26,669 nucleotides of DNA from CAYRKQ01 sp964424985 (GCA_964424985.1 CAYRKQ010000014.1:1-26669), one strand, 5' to 3'. Positions 5,738-12,493 are shown, numbered from the stretch's first letter. Numbers and translations: made by a program. Notes: generated from the sequence alone by a model not told the origin.

Positions 5738-5884
5738 CTGAACCACCCACACTTTGCACAGTACCCCGGGTTGTCATTCTGAACTTGATTCAGAATCTAA
5801 TCAAATATTGGATCCCGAACCCGCCTGACGTGATCGTCTGATCGGGCAGGTCAAGTTCGGGATGACGAAGTGTGGGTGGTTCAG
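5738..5884. mobile_element. 147-bp MITE-like element with 17-bp inverted ends and 9-bp target duplication
   Basis: The element begins CTGAACCACCCACACTT and ends with its exact reverse complement (5868-5884). The 9 bases ATATAGGGT stand directly outside both ends (5729-5737 and 5885-5893), as a target-site duplication would. No coding capacity. The interior holds a palindromic unit with GTCATTC and GGGATGAC ends, related to the repeats at 6629, 19409 and 25283. It lies between the Crp/Fnr promoter and the CRP-type site. Confidence 0.82.
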
Positions 5885-5896
5885 ATATAGGGTGCC

Positions 5897-5912
5897 TGTG
5901 ATGAAGATCACA
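5897..5912. promoter_or_regulatory. CRP-type operator
   Basis: TGTGATGAAGATCACA is a perfect match to the TGTGA-N6-TCACA consensus of CRP. It lies upstream of the PH-domain gene, with a possible AT-rich -10 (AATAAT, 5939-5944) placing it near -46. The adjacent regulator has the matching recognition helix. Without the MITE and one target copy, the site would lie about 57 bp upstream of the regulator's own start. Confidence 0.8.
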
Positions 5913-5993
5913 CGCTAGATGTGCGTTTTCGTACGGCAAATAATGGAAGAGGGGGATACAATGAAGGAGCGAAAGAAGGGAAGGAGGTATGAT

Positions 5994-6581
5994 ATGGTTG
6001 GAACACCAAAAAGCCAGATGCAGCGTCTCAGCCGACTGAGTCTTTTCAGCCGATGGGAAGTAGCAGAATTGCCTAAGCTTTTGATGCCAGGAGAGCACGT
6101 CATTGCCGTGCTGAGCGGTTTCTATACTTCTGGTACCGCCATACTCTGTGTTACCTCGCGGCGCCTTCTGCTGATTGATAAAAAAATTACGCGTCTGAAC
6201 TACGAAGATATGCGGTTTGAGGCGATCTCAGATATCAGCTTCTCTCAACAAGCCTTCTTGGCTTCAGCTCGGTTTTATATAGCAGGGCGCAACATTCAGT
6301 TTCGTTCGTGGTACAGAAAGGAACTAAGAATTTTGGTGCAATTTGTGCAAGACCGCATGTTTGAAGCGCATCGCCCACAAGGTGCTGAAACTCAGCAGTA
6401 CGATCATCATTTCATGAACCACCGCCAATCATCGCAATCAGCGCCCGTTCTCACGCAGGCACTTCCTGAGGCCGAGACCCCCCTGAACGAGCCTGTCATG
6501 AAGACTCCCATACATTTGGTAGAGCGTGTGGCGCGGTGGCAGCGAGCAGCCCGTTATGTGGGCGGCCTTTCCGAAAGCTAG
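5994..6581 (+). CDS. Bacterial PH-domain protein
   Basis: 195 residues from ATG 5994, chosen because AAGGAGGT at 5981-5988 precedes it; ATGs at 5961 and 5943 in the same frame would give longer forms. Residues ~15-120 look like a small bacterial pleckstrin-homology domain: LPKLLMPGEHVIAVLSGFY, CVTSRRLLLIDKK, FEAISDISFSQ, and a helix KELRILVQFVQDRMFEAH. The last ~75 residues are low in structure (Gln, Pro, Ser-rich) and end in a short basic helix (VERVARWQRAARYVG). Bacterial PH proteins mostly act near membranes or in stress responses, but no specific role can be read here. It is divergent from the Crp/Fnr gene and probably controlled by the CRP-type site at 5897. Confidence 0.75.
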   Translation: MVGTPKSQMQRLSRLSLFSRWEVAELPKLLMPGEHVIAVLSGFYTSGTAILCVTSRRLLLIDKKITRLNYEDMRFEAISDISFSQQAFLASARFYIAGRNIQFRSWYRKELRILVQFVQDRMFEAHRPQGAETQQYDHHFMNHRQSSQSAPVLTQALPEAETPLNEPVMKTPIHLVERVARWQRAARYVGGLSES

Positions 6582-6594
6582 ATCTCCTTCGCTA

Positions 6595-6610
6595 TCCGCC
6601 AGCTAGCGGA
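6595..6610. repeat. 16-bp palindrome, second copy
   Basis: TCCGCCAGCTAGCGGA, one base different from the copy in the rpsF leader (1889-1904). It follows the stop of the PH-domain gene by 13 bases and may act as a weak hairpin; no T-run follows. Confidence 0.65.
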
Positions 6611-6628
6611 TTCAGCCCCTCTTGTCTT

Positions 6629-6656
6629 GTCATCCCAAACTTGATTTGGGATCCAG
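6629..6656. repeat. Short palindromic unit with GTCAT end
   Basis: GTCATCCCAAA and its inverted partner TTTGGGAT enclose a five-base loop, ending in GGATCCAG. It is a short member of the GTCAT(T/C)C...GGATCC family also seen at 5776-5866, 19409-19520 and 25283-25349. Confidence 0.6.
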
Positions 6657-6740
6657 TAATAAAAAATCAATTATTTTCTCAACTCGCTTTTGACAGCAAC
6701 CCCTGCTTACTTTTGTCCGCAAAAGTAACAAAACTCTTCG

Positions 6741-6894
6741 CCATGACACCCAATACTCGAAGCAGTCTCCATTTCTTTTTGACGCGGCATGACGATGACA
6801 AGCATCTCTCACTTTTCTTAAGTTACTTGTTCGAGCAAGTCATGCCTTGACTCGCCAAAAAGAAACTCCGTCTGCTCGGGTATTGGCTGAATGG
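6741..6894. repeat. Large imperfect inverted repeat, non-coding
   Basis: Bases 6741-6793 and 6839-6894 are imperfect reverse complements (roughly three quarters matching by eye), joined by a ~45-base loop. A separate perfect hairpin (TTACTTTTG, loop TCCG, CAAAAGTAA) lies just upstream at about 6707-6728, and CTGAGCT/AGCTCAG at 6910-6927 follows. I see no convincing gene in 6582-7047. The folded structure could be a degenerate insertion element or a structured RNA. Confidence 0.55.
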
Positions 6895-6938
6895 CTACCT
6901 GGAAGCTGACTGAGCTTTGCAGCTCAGGATTGTTTGTT

Positions 6939-7044
6939 GTTTGAGTTTTTAAGATTTAAGGTTTGTCTAGTATTTATTTGTATTTTGGTGCTTGTGATTT
7001 GGGATTTACATCTAAGAACTAAGCTCTAAGATCTACCGTCTAAC
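6939..7044. repeat. Heptad repeat array, CTAAG subtype, downstream of ychF
   Basis: The clear block is 7010-7044: five heptads ATCTAAG, AACTAAG, CTCTAAG, ATCTACC, GTCTAAC, ending three bases before the ychF stop codon (minus strand). A T/G-rich region at 6939-7008 also keeps an approximate 7-base period (GTTTGAG, GATTTAA, TGATTTG) and is the likely opposite arm. Confidence 0.65.
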
Positions 7045-7047
7045 GCA

Positions 7048-8115
7048 TTAGACATTGAATTTGAATTCCACGACATCGTCAGGTTGCATGACGTAGATTT
7101 TGCCTTCGGTGCGGACGTTGCCGGTGGCTTTGGCGTTTGTTAGTGAACCCGTTTCAATTAAATCTCGGTAGCTCACAATATCGGCGGCAATGAAACCGCG
7201 CTCGAAATCGCCGTGAATGACGCCGGCGGCTTGCGGCGCAGTTGACCCTTGCTTAATGGTCCAAGCGCGAACTTCTTTTTCGCCAGCGGTGAGATAACTT
7301 TGCAGGCCAAGCGTAGTGTAGGCAGCGTGAATGATTTGGCTGAGCCCGGATTCGCTCTGGCCATAGCTTTCTAACATTTCTTTAGCTTCTTCATTGCTCA
7401 TATCTTTTAGTTCCGCTTCAAGTTGGGCGTTTACGAACAGGCTTTGCGCTCCTGGAACAAGTGAACTAAGCTCTTTTTGCTTTTTGCTATTTGCTAAATC
7501 AGCCTCATCAACATTGAACACATAAATAACGGGTTTGGATGTTAGAAGTTGGAGGTTGGTGGTTGGTATTTCGGGGTGGCTTGATACAAGCTCGCCTTTT
7601 TGGAGAACTCCCAGGGCTTGTTCAAGCGCATCTAGCTCGGCTTTTGCCTCAGCATCCGCTTTAGCTTTTTTTACCAACTTCGAACGTCCATTTTCCAGCG
7701 TCTGAATATCAGCTAGCATCAACTCGGTGTTAATAATGGGAATATCTTCTTCAGGATGGACTCGTTCGTGGACGTGAACAATATCGTTGTTCTCAAAAGC
7801 CCGCACAATGTGCACAATGGCTGAACACTCGCGAATATTTGCCAGAAACTGGTTACCCAACCCTTCACCTTGACTAGCACCTTTCACTAAGCCAGCAATA
7901 TCTACAAAGGTGACCGTTGCGGGAACAATTGGCGCATTATCATATAGCTCAGAAAGCTTTGCTAATCTTTCATCTGGCACCGGAACAATGCCGGTGTTGG
8001 GTTCAATAGTGGCGAACGGATAGTTAGCCGCCAAAATATCATTTTTTGTCAGGGCGTTAAACAGTGTCGACTTCCCAACATTCGGCAAACCCACGATTGC
8101 AATAGACAGACTCAT
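7048..8115 (-). CDS. ychF: Ribosome-associated GTPase/ATPase YchF (Obg family)
   Basis: 355 residues, close to the usual ~363. G1 GLPNVGKST (residues 9-17), G3 DIAGLVKGAS, and the NVDE motif that replaces the usual NKxD and gives YchF its preference for ATP are present. The C-terminal TGS domain ends with YVMQPDDVVEFKFNV. YchF associates with ribosomes and acts in stress responses. Residues ~183-194 (PTTNLQLLTSKP) are encoded by five heptads of the repeat family and replace part of the helical linker. The ATG at 8113-8115 has no ribosome binding site. It overlaps the stop of an upstream 38-codon frame (ATGA), whose first nine codons are a diverged copy of the ychF start. Confidence 0.96.
   Translation of the reverse strand: MSLSIAIVGLPNVGKSTLFNALTKNDILAANYPFATIEPNTGIVPVPDERLAKLSELYDNAPIVPATVTFVDIAGLVKGASQGEGLGNQFLANIRECSAIVHIVRAFENNDIVHVHERVHPEEDIPIINTELMLADIQTLENGRSKLVKKAKADAEAKAELDALEQALGVLQKGELVSSHPEIPTTNLQLLTSKPVIYVFNVDEADLANSKKQKELSSLVPGAQSLFVNAQLEAELKDMSNEEAKEMLESYGQSESGLSQIIHAAYTTLGLQSYLTAGEKEVRAWTIKQGSTAPQAAGVIHGDFERGFIAADIVSYRDLIETGSLTNAKATGNVRTEGKIYVMQPDDVVEFKFNV
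7534..7568 (+). repeat. Heptad repeat, single G-rich arm inside ychF
   Basis: Five heptads on the plus strand (TTTGGAT, GTTAGAA, GTTGGAG, GTTGGTG, GTTGGTA), antisense to ychF. Only one arm is present, with no obvious partner nearby. The ychF frame is open through it. Confidence 0.7.
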
Positions 8116-8228
8116 TCTTCGGCTCGCAATCTCACCACAAAGACTTGAAGCTGCGTAATCTGGTTACAGACTACTCCGCTCAGGTTTTGCAGTGGGGCAC
8201 GGCCAACAATAGCAATCTCTAAACTCAT
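8112..8228 (-). CDS. 38-codon leader frame with a duplicated ychF start
   Basis: On the minus strand an ATG at 8226-8228 opens a frame that begins MSLEIAIVG, almost the same as the YchF start MSLSIAIVG. It then changes to an unrelated sequence (RAPLQNLSGVVCNQITQLQ) and ends at TGA 8112-8114, which overlaps the ychF ATG. The DNA of the two starts differs at silent positions, so the copy is diverged. The only visible promoter (TATAAT 8238-8243) lies in front of this frame. It may act as a translated leader that delivers ribosomes to ychF, or be a relic left by an insertion of about 90 bp into an older ychF start. Confidence 0.5.
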   Translation of the reverse strand: MSLEIAIVGRAPLQNLSGVVCNQITQLQVFVVRLRAEE

Positions 8229-8237
8229 ATGTAATTT

Positions 8238-8246
8238 ATTATAACA
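8238..8246 (-). promoter_or_regulatory. Extended -10 promoter of ychF
   Basis: On the minus strand TGT-TATAAT (8238-8246), an extended -10 element with no good -35. It is nine bases before the ATG of the leader frame at 8228, so the transcript is almost leaderless. Confidence 0.6.
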
Positions 8247-8326
8247 GAGGTAACACTTTTGTCTTCTTCTAACGTATTGTTCCTCAATTTTTAGAGACTG
8301 AATTGTTGAGTAGGTTTATGTTTTTC

Positions 8327-8355
8327 TTGATGGCTTGGAGACAGGCTGCTACCAT
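8327..8355 (+). promoter_or_regulatory. Promoter of the HigB-like toxin, leaderless
   Basis: TTGATG (8327-8332), 17 bp, TACCAT (8350-8355) with TGC before it (extended -10), then six bases and ATG 8362. No ribosome binding site. Confidence 0.5.
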
Positions 8356-8361
8356 CTACCT

Positions 8362-8706
8362 ATGGCTTGGGAAATTATCTACTACGACACACCGAGTGGG
8401 CAGGAGGTTGTTAAAGATTTTATTGACGGCTTACAGGAAAATACTCAAGCAAAGTTAGGTCGCCAGTTGGATTTGCTAGGAGAACACGGCAATCAGCTTG
8501 GTATGCCACACGCTAAACTCATGGGCGGCGGTTTAATTGAGCTGAGAGTGCGAGGCAAGCAAGAGGTCAGAATATTTTATGCTTTTGCAATCGGCAAGCG
8601 TATTTACTTGCTGCATGGTTTTATCAAGAAAACGCAAACAACTCCTAAAAAAGAGTTAGATATTGCTCGTAAGCGACAAACAGAGATTAAAGAACGTAAC
8701 ATATAA
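8362..8706 (+). CDS. HigB-like toxin, RelE/Gp49 superfamily
   Basis: 114 residues from ATG 8362; a TTG at 8335 in the same frame lies inside the promoter and is not used. The protein matches the phage-derived Gp49-like/HigB family: MAWEIIYYDTPSGQEVVKDFIDGL, LGRQLDLLGEHGNQLGMPHAKLM, then GLIELRVRGKQEVRIFYAFAIGKRIYLLHGFIKKTQTTPK, including the Arg and Phe of the strand core and the HGF.KKTQ.TP signature. Such toxins are ribosome-dependent mRNA endonucleases. The toxin precedes its antitoxin, the HigBA order. Its stop codon lies within the first of two operator palindromes (8696-8748). Confidence 0.88.
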   Translation: MAWEIIYYDTPSGQEVVKDFIDGLQENTQAKLGRQLDLLGEHGNQLGMPHAKLMGGGLIELRVRGKQEVRIFYAFAIGKRIYLLHGFIKKTQTTPKKELDIARKRQTEIKERNI

Positions 8707-8748
8707 GTTACAATCTACTTGACAATGATGTAACATATAAGTTACAAT
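8696..8748. promoter_or_regulatory. Twin operators of the HigA-like antitoxin
   Basis: GTAACATATAAGTTACAAT occurs twice, at 8696-8714 and 8730-8748. Each copy is a palindrome with arms GTAAC and GTTAC. The copies are 34 bp apart, about three helical turns. The first overlaps the toxin stop codon, the second the promoter at 8719-8748. This is the layout of autorepression by a helix-turn-helix antitoxin. Confidence 0.75.
8719..8748 (+). promoter_or_regulatory. Internal promoter for the antitoxin
   Basis: TTGACA at 8719-8724, 18 bp, TACAAT at 8743-8748, overlapping the second operator. It would give the antitoxin its own transcript, so that antitoxin can be made in excess of toxin. Confidence 0.65.
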
Positions 8749-8765
8749 TTACAGAGGAGAAAAAT

Positions 8766-9041
8766 ATGACCACATGGAAACAACACAAGCAAGAATTACT
8801 GAAAAATCCGAAATTCAAGGCGGCTTATGATGAGCTGGAGCCAGAATATAGGTTGGCTAATGAGCTTATTCGAGCACGTTTGGGTAAAAAAATGACTCAA
8901 GCAGAGGTAGCTGAAAAAGCTGGCGTTAATCGAGTTGTGGTGGCTCGTCTAGAAAGCGGCACCACTAATCCAACTATTGAGACGGTTAATCGCATAGCAG
9001 GAGCACTGGGTAAAGAATTAAAGCTGGTCGGTACTAACTAA
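8766..9041 (+). CDS. HigA-like XRE family antitoxin
   Basis: 91 residues. The N-terminal ~40 residues (WKQHKQELLKNPKFKAAYDELEPEYRLANELIRAR) are typical of antitoxins paired with Gp49-like toxins. A Xre helix-turn-helix follows: KKMTQAEVAEKAGVNRVVVARLESGTTNPTIETVNRIAGALG. It should neutralise the upstream toxin and repress its own promoter through the twin palindromes. GAGGAG at 8754-8759 is the ribosome binding site. The stop codon abuts the ATG of the next gene. Confidence 0.92.
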   Translation: MTTWKQHKQELLKNPKFKAAYDELEPEYRLANELIRARLGKKMTQAEVAEKAGVNRVVVARLESGTTNPTIETVNRIAGALGKELKLVGTN

Positions 9042-9584
9042 ATGATGAAACAGCCAGTTTTTATTACGGGCAATAGCGGGAAGGCTAAGTATTTGGCGCA
9101 GTATTTGGGCGTTGAGCTGGAGTATCAGAAAATTGAGCTGGATGAGATTCAATCGCTTGATCTGAAAGAAATTGTTCATCATAAGGTGCGCGAAGCTTAT
9201 AAAAGTATCAAAAAGCCAGTTTTGGTGGAAGACGTCTCACTCGAGATTACTAGTTTAGGAAAGCTGCCTGGCCCGCTAATAAAGTGGTTTTTGGAAGAAC
9301 TTAGCTCCGAACAAATTTGCAGATTAGCAGATGGTGGTGACAGGAAGGCAATCGGTAGATGTATGTTTGGCTATTTTGACGGTAAAGAAGAGCATTACCT
9401 TGCGGGCGAACTTCACGGTGTAATTACTCATCATCCATCCGGTGGCAACGGTTTTGGCTGGGACTCAATTTTTATTCCCGAAGGCTACAACGTTACGCGG
9501 GCGGAATTAAATGAAGCAGATTACGAAAAAGTCTATCGAACAATTCGCCCGTTTGATCAGCTCAAGCAATTTCTCGAAGGCTAG
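9042..9584 (+). CDS. RdgB/HAM1 family non-canonical purine NTP pyrophosphatase
   Basis: 180 residues. The family removes ITP, XTP and dITP from the nucleotide pool. The opening ITGNSGKAKYLAQYLG is the substrate-binding TGN..K motif; VEDVSLEI carries the metal-binding acid, and SGGNGFGWDSIFIPEG the late signature. The segment LPGPLIKWFLEEL is closer to the archaeal/eukaryotic ITPA form than to E. coli RdgB. The start is ATG 9042 or 9045, directly after the antitoxin stop with no separate ribosome binding site. It is therefore translated together with the toxin-antitoxin pair, an unusual partner. Confidence 0.9.
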   Translation: MMKQPVFITGNSGKAKYLAQYLGVELEYQKIELDEIQSLDLKEIVHHKVREAYKSIKKPVLVEDVSLEITSLGKLPGPLIKWFLEELSSEQICRLADGGDRKAIGRCMFGYFDGKEEHYLAGELHGVITHHPSGGNGFGWDSIFIPEGYNVTRAELNEADYEKVYRTIRPFDQLKQFLEG

Positions 9585-9720
9585 CCTTTAGTATCAGCAA
9601 CTGGTCTTACTCTGTTAAAAATACTAAAAAATGTCCAATTGGAACAATTTTAGTATAGATAAATTGAGTGGAGCGGAGACATTTCGCGAATTAAGCACAA
9701 GTGGTTTATACTTTATAGAT

Positions 9721-10206
9721 ATGAAGAAACTGTTTCAAAAACAGATGAATAAACGTCCGAATAAGAGGCGGTTTGTCTTCGTAGTGGCGATAGTCATTGG
9801 AGCTGCAGTTTTAGCAGTGGCGCTGATCATTAATCATACCGGTGGCTTTGCCAATAATAAATGTGGCGGCAGGGGTAGTGATACATTCTATAAGAATGCA
9901 GCTGATGTTTTACAAAAAATGAATCAAGAAGATATGCAGAACTTAATTACTGAAGTTGAAAAGCAAGATGGATTTACTAAAGATCAAAATTGTTTGTATG
10001 CTTTAGTAAGTTCAGAGCTGTATTTAAATCAAGTGCCGTCTGCTATCAGCCATATGCAGCAATTGGATGCTGTTTACGATTCATCGGAGGGCTTTTCTAA
10101 AGAGTTTCAGCGCCCAAATTTTTACAATTATGATCAGCTAAAAGAAACGGTCGCCGTTCAAAAGAAAGTTAAAGAAACATTTAATGGAAATATTCTACTA
10201 TTTTGA
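9721..10206 (+). CDS. Membrane-anchored protein at the head of the pilus cluster
   Basis: 161 residues from ATG 9721 (the frame is open up to 9631, but a TATACT box at 9707-9712 lies in that part). The N-terminus is strongly basic (KKLFQKQMNKRPNKRRF), followed by one transmembrane helix (VFVVAIVIGAAVLAVALII). The rest is extracytoplasmic: two cysteines (NNKCGG and QNCLYAL) and alpha-helical repeats reminiscent of a TPR-like fold (FYKNAADVLQKMNQED, YLNQVPSAISHMQQLDAVYDSSEGF). I do not recognise the family. It ends seven bases before the next gene's likely start, so the two are probably co-expressed and may act together at the surface. Confidence 0.7.
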   Translation: MKKLFQKQMNKRPNKRRFVFVVAIVIGAAVLAVALIINHTGGFANNKCGGRGSDTFYKNAADVLQKMNQEDMQNLITEVEKQDGFTKDQNCLYALVSSELYLNQVPSAISHMQQLDAVYDSSEGFSKEFQRPNFYNYDQLKETVAVQKKVKETFNGNILLF

Positions 10207-10213
10207 AGAAACT

Positions 10214-12442
10214 ATGGATAAGTATATGAATTGTCATGTTGGTTCAACCGTAAAAGCAAGGAGCACACGCTGGAAGCACTTCTTCGTATTACTTCTAATG
10301 ATATCTTCCATTACACTTTTAACCGGTTCTAATGATGCGTATGCAATTAACGCAAACGACAGTACACTGCCTCAAGGGTTCAAAGACGTAATATATGGAT
10401 CAAGAAGAAACCCTCCGCGTGGTTTGAGCCCGTACTGGGGGCAAACCAAGAACGGAAGCGGTAATTATCAGTGTGGGTATGGGGGTGAACCAAACCCACC
10501 GTATGGCCTCTTTAATCACATGAACCCTACTTGGCTTTCTCTGGCAAACCAGAGTACTGTTGTTGAAGCGACAATCCCCGATAAAACAGATTCAGTTAAT
10601 CTCTGGTTTAATGCGGGGCTGGGTCACTGTGACAGCATTATTGGATCGGATCTTAAAGTAAACCAAAAAGATCTTCAAGCTACTCAGACGAACATAAAAA
10701 AAGTTGTTGTTACGGGCATCAGCGGGGCATCAGCCGCCGGGCTAGAGGGCAAGGCAGTCAAGGTGAACGTCAACCCTACATATACCAATAATAATAGGTT
10801 TGCCTTTAGCCACGTAGCATTTACGTTAGAAGGGCTAGGTAGCCTGCCTGCCGGCACATATAATGTGATCCTGAGAGTCACCTATGTACCTGTTAATGGG
10901 TATATCAATAATAATACATGTGTAGTTGATGGTCGCCCGGCGTCCAGATTAGATAGTCCTTGCCCTCCTACGACTGCTAATTTTCCTATTAAGCTCACGG
11001 TGAAGCCTAGATACGATGCCAGGTGTGAAGTAAAAAACATAAGGACTCCAACTAGAACTACAATTACAAGTACCGGAGGTAATCCTACCGGGAATATTGC
11101 CTACTTAGCACCAAAACAGGAGTTTACTGCAACATTCGCTGTAAGGAATGCTGGCACTGAGGCGTGGAAGCTTGTTCGATCAAATCCGGATGTTGCCGAG
11201 AATCTTTATCGACTTGGTCCGGTGCCAGATGATAACACGTGGGGGCAGCGACGGTTAACAATTCTTGGTCCATCAAACGAGTTTGGTGGTGCCGCGCTTA
11301 GTGGCGGTTCGTTGAGTCGTGATTTTACAGCGACGTTTAAAGTGCCAGATAATTTAGCGGCCGGCAGCTCAAGAGTGTTTACGTGGCGAGTCATACACGA
11401 CGGTGCTGGTAAGCCAAATCAAGGATGGTTCGGTAGCATATGTAGTGCAACTATTAGTATCAGGGATAATCGGCCGTATCTTCGGGTGTCTGGCTCTGAC
11501 ATGAAAGCAGGTGCGACATTTAAAGGAAAAGGATTTGAGGGTGATGACACGTATAAGAATGCACCTATTGATACAAATGGAAGAGGGGACGGTGCTGGAA
11601 GTTCCTCAGGTCAATATGCGGTTTTTGCGAGTGGTCTGATTAACAAGGAGGCTTCTTCAGCGAATAATATATTTGGTAATAATCTCCATACGTTACCTGG
11701 CAACATAAAGGATCTGCTTTTTGCTAACACTGGAAATGAAGGTAATTATGGTACGTTTTACGGTGAGGGTGGCCCACCAGACATTAATATTTCTGAGCTG
11801 GTGAATGAAGCAGGAAAGACTCCATTAAACAATGGATTTGGTACGAGAGTGGCTAGTGAAGGCTCAGCTCACTTTGATGGTGATCAGGAACTTGGCATAA
11901 CAAGCGTACGTGGTTCAAAAGTTATTGTTGTTGACGGCGATCTGACTATTAATGGAGACGTAACCTATAACGGGGTTGGGCCAAACCTTATTTTTGTGGT
12001 ACGAGGTAATATCTTTGTGAAAGCAGATGTTACAAAACTTGATGGAACGTATATTGCGTTTCCGACCAACAAAGATGATGGTATTTTTGACACCTGTTCC
12101 AACGTTGCCGGTGTTGCCGCCGGTGTATGGCCAGACTCCAATCAGGCACTCTCAGTTAATACGTGTAATAAGCAGCTCACCATTACCGGACGGCTTATTG
12201 CTAAGAAGGTGCTGTGGAAACGGACATGGGGAACCATTGGTGCAAGTGGTGCGGTGATTAGTGGTCAGTGTGCGGCTGGTGACGCTAACAATAGCAATCG
12301 AATATCAGAACTTGAGCGGTGTGCCGCTGAGTTTATTAACTTCTCTCCAGAGGCTTACTTTAATAGTCCGCTTGACAGTACTCCAACGGGCTCGGTGGGG
12401 AACGTGCCAATTTCCACAATTGAACTGCCGCCTATTTACTAG
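10214..12442 (+). CDS. Large secreted surface protein with Ig-like domains, linked to type IV pili
   Basis: 742 residues from ATG 10214 (ATG 10226 is an alternative). A signal peptide is clear: basic start, hydrophobic WKHFFVLLLMISSITLLTG and a cleavage site after DAYA. The mature part has Cys-containing beta-rich regions, one (about codons 275-435) resembling an NBR1-type Ig-like domain (FTATFAVRNAGTEAW and FTWRVIHDGAG). The last third is a repetitive beta structure (VIVVDGDLTINGDVTYNGVGPNLIFVVRGNIFV), like polymer-forming or PilX-associated domains. A C-terminal AEFINFSPEAYFNSPLD stretch closes the protein. It lies directly before pilM, so it may be a pilus-tip or surface adhesin in the place of PilY1. 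This role is inference. Confidence 0.7.
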   Translation: MDKYMNCHVGSTVKARSTRWKHFFVLLLMISSITLLTGSNDAYAINANDSTLPQGFKDVIYGSRRNPPRGLSPYWGQTKNGSGNYQCGYGGEPNPPYGLFNHMNPTWLSLANQSTVVEATIPDKTDSVNLWFNAGLGHCDSIIGSDLKVNQKDLQATQTNIKKVVVTGISGASAAGLEGKAVKVNVNPTYTNNNRFAFSHVAFTLEGLGSLPAGTYNVILRVTYVPVNGYINNNTCVVDGRPASRLDSPCPPTTANFPIKLTVKPRYDARCEVKNIRTPTRTTITSTGGNPTGNIAYLAPKQEFTATFAVRNAGTEAWKLVRSNPDVAENLYRLGPVPDDNTWGQRRLTILGPSNEFGGAALSGGSLSRDFTATFKVPDNLAAGSSRVFTWRVIHDGAGKPNQGWFGSICSATISIRDNRPYLRVSGSDMKAGATFKGKGFEGDDTYKNAPIDTNGRGDGAGSSSGQYAVFASGLINKEASSANNIFGNNLHTLPGNIKDLLFANTGNEGNYGTFYGEGGPPDINISELVNEAGKTPLNNGFGTRVASEGSAHFDGDQELGITSVRGSKVIVVDGDLTINGDVTYNGVGPNLIFVVRGNIFVKADVTKLDGTYIAFPTNKDDGIFDTCSNVAGVAAGVWPDSNQALSVNTCNKQLTITGRLIAKKVLWKRTWGTIGASGAVISGQCAAGDANNSNRISELERCAAEFINFSPEAYFNSPLDSTPTGSVGNVPISTIELPPIY

Positions 12443-12455
12443 TGGATAAAATTGT

Positions 12456-12483
12456 TTGCACCTCATAGTGCTTATGGTAAACT
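12456..12483 (+). promoter_or_regulatory. Promoter of the pilM operon
   Basis: TTGCAC (12456-12461), 16 bp, TAAACT (12478-12483) with TGG before it (extended -10). ATG 12494 follows after ten bases, so the leader is at most a few bases. Confidence 0.55.
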
Positions 12484-12493
12484 GGTTTTAAGC

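Noticed and set aside
6536..6850. A 104-residue open frame after the PH-domain gene
   Set aside because: It runs through palindromic repeats, has no ribosome binding site and no protein-like composition.
12027..12257. Open frames of 60-76 residues overlapping the large surface protein
   Set aside because: They are shadows in other frames of a well-supported gene, with no start signals.
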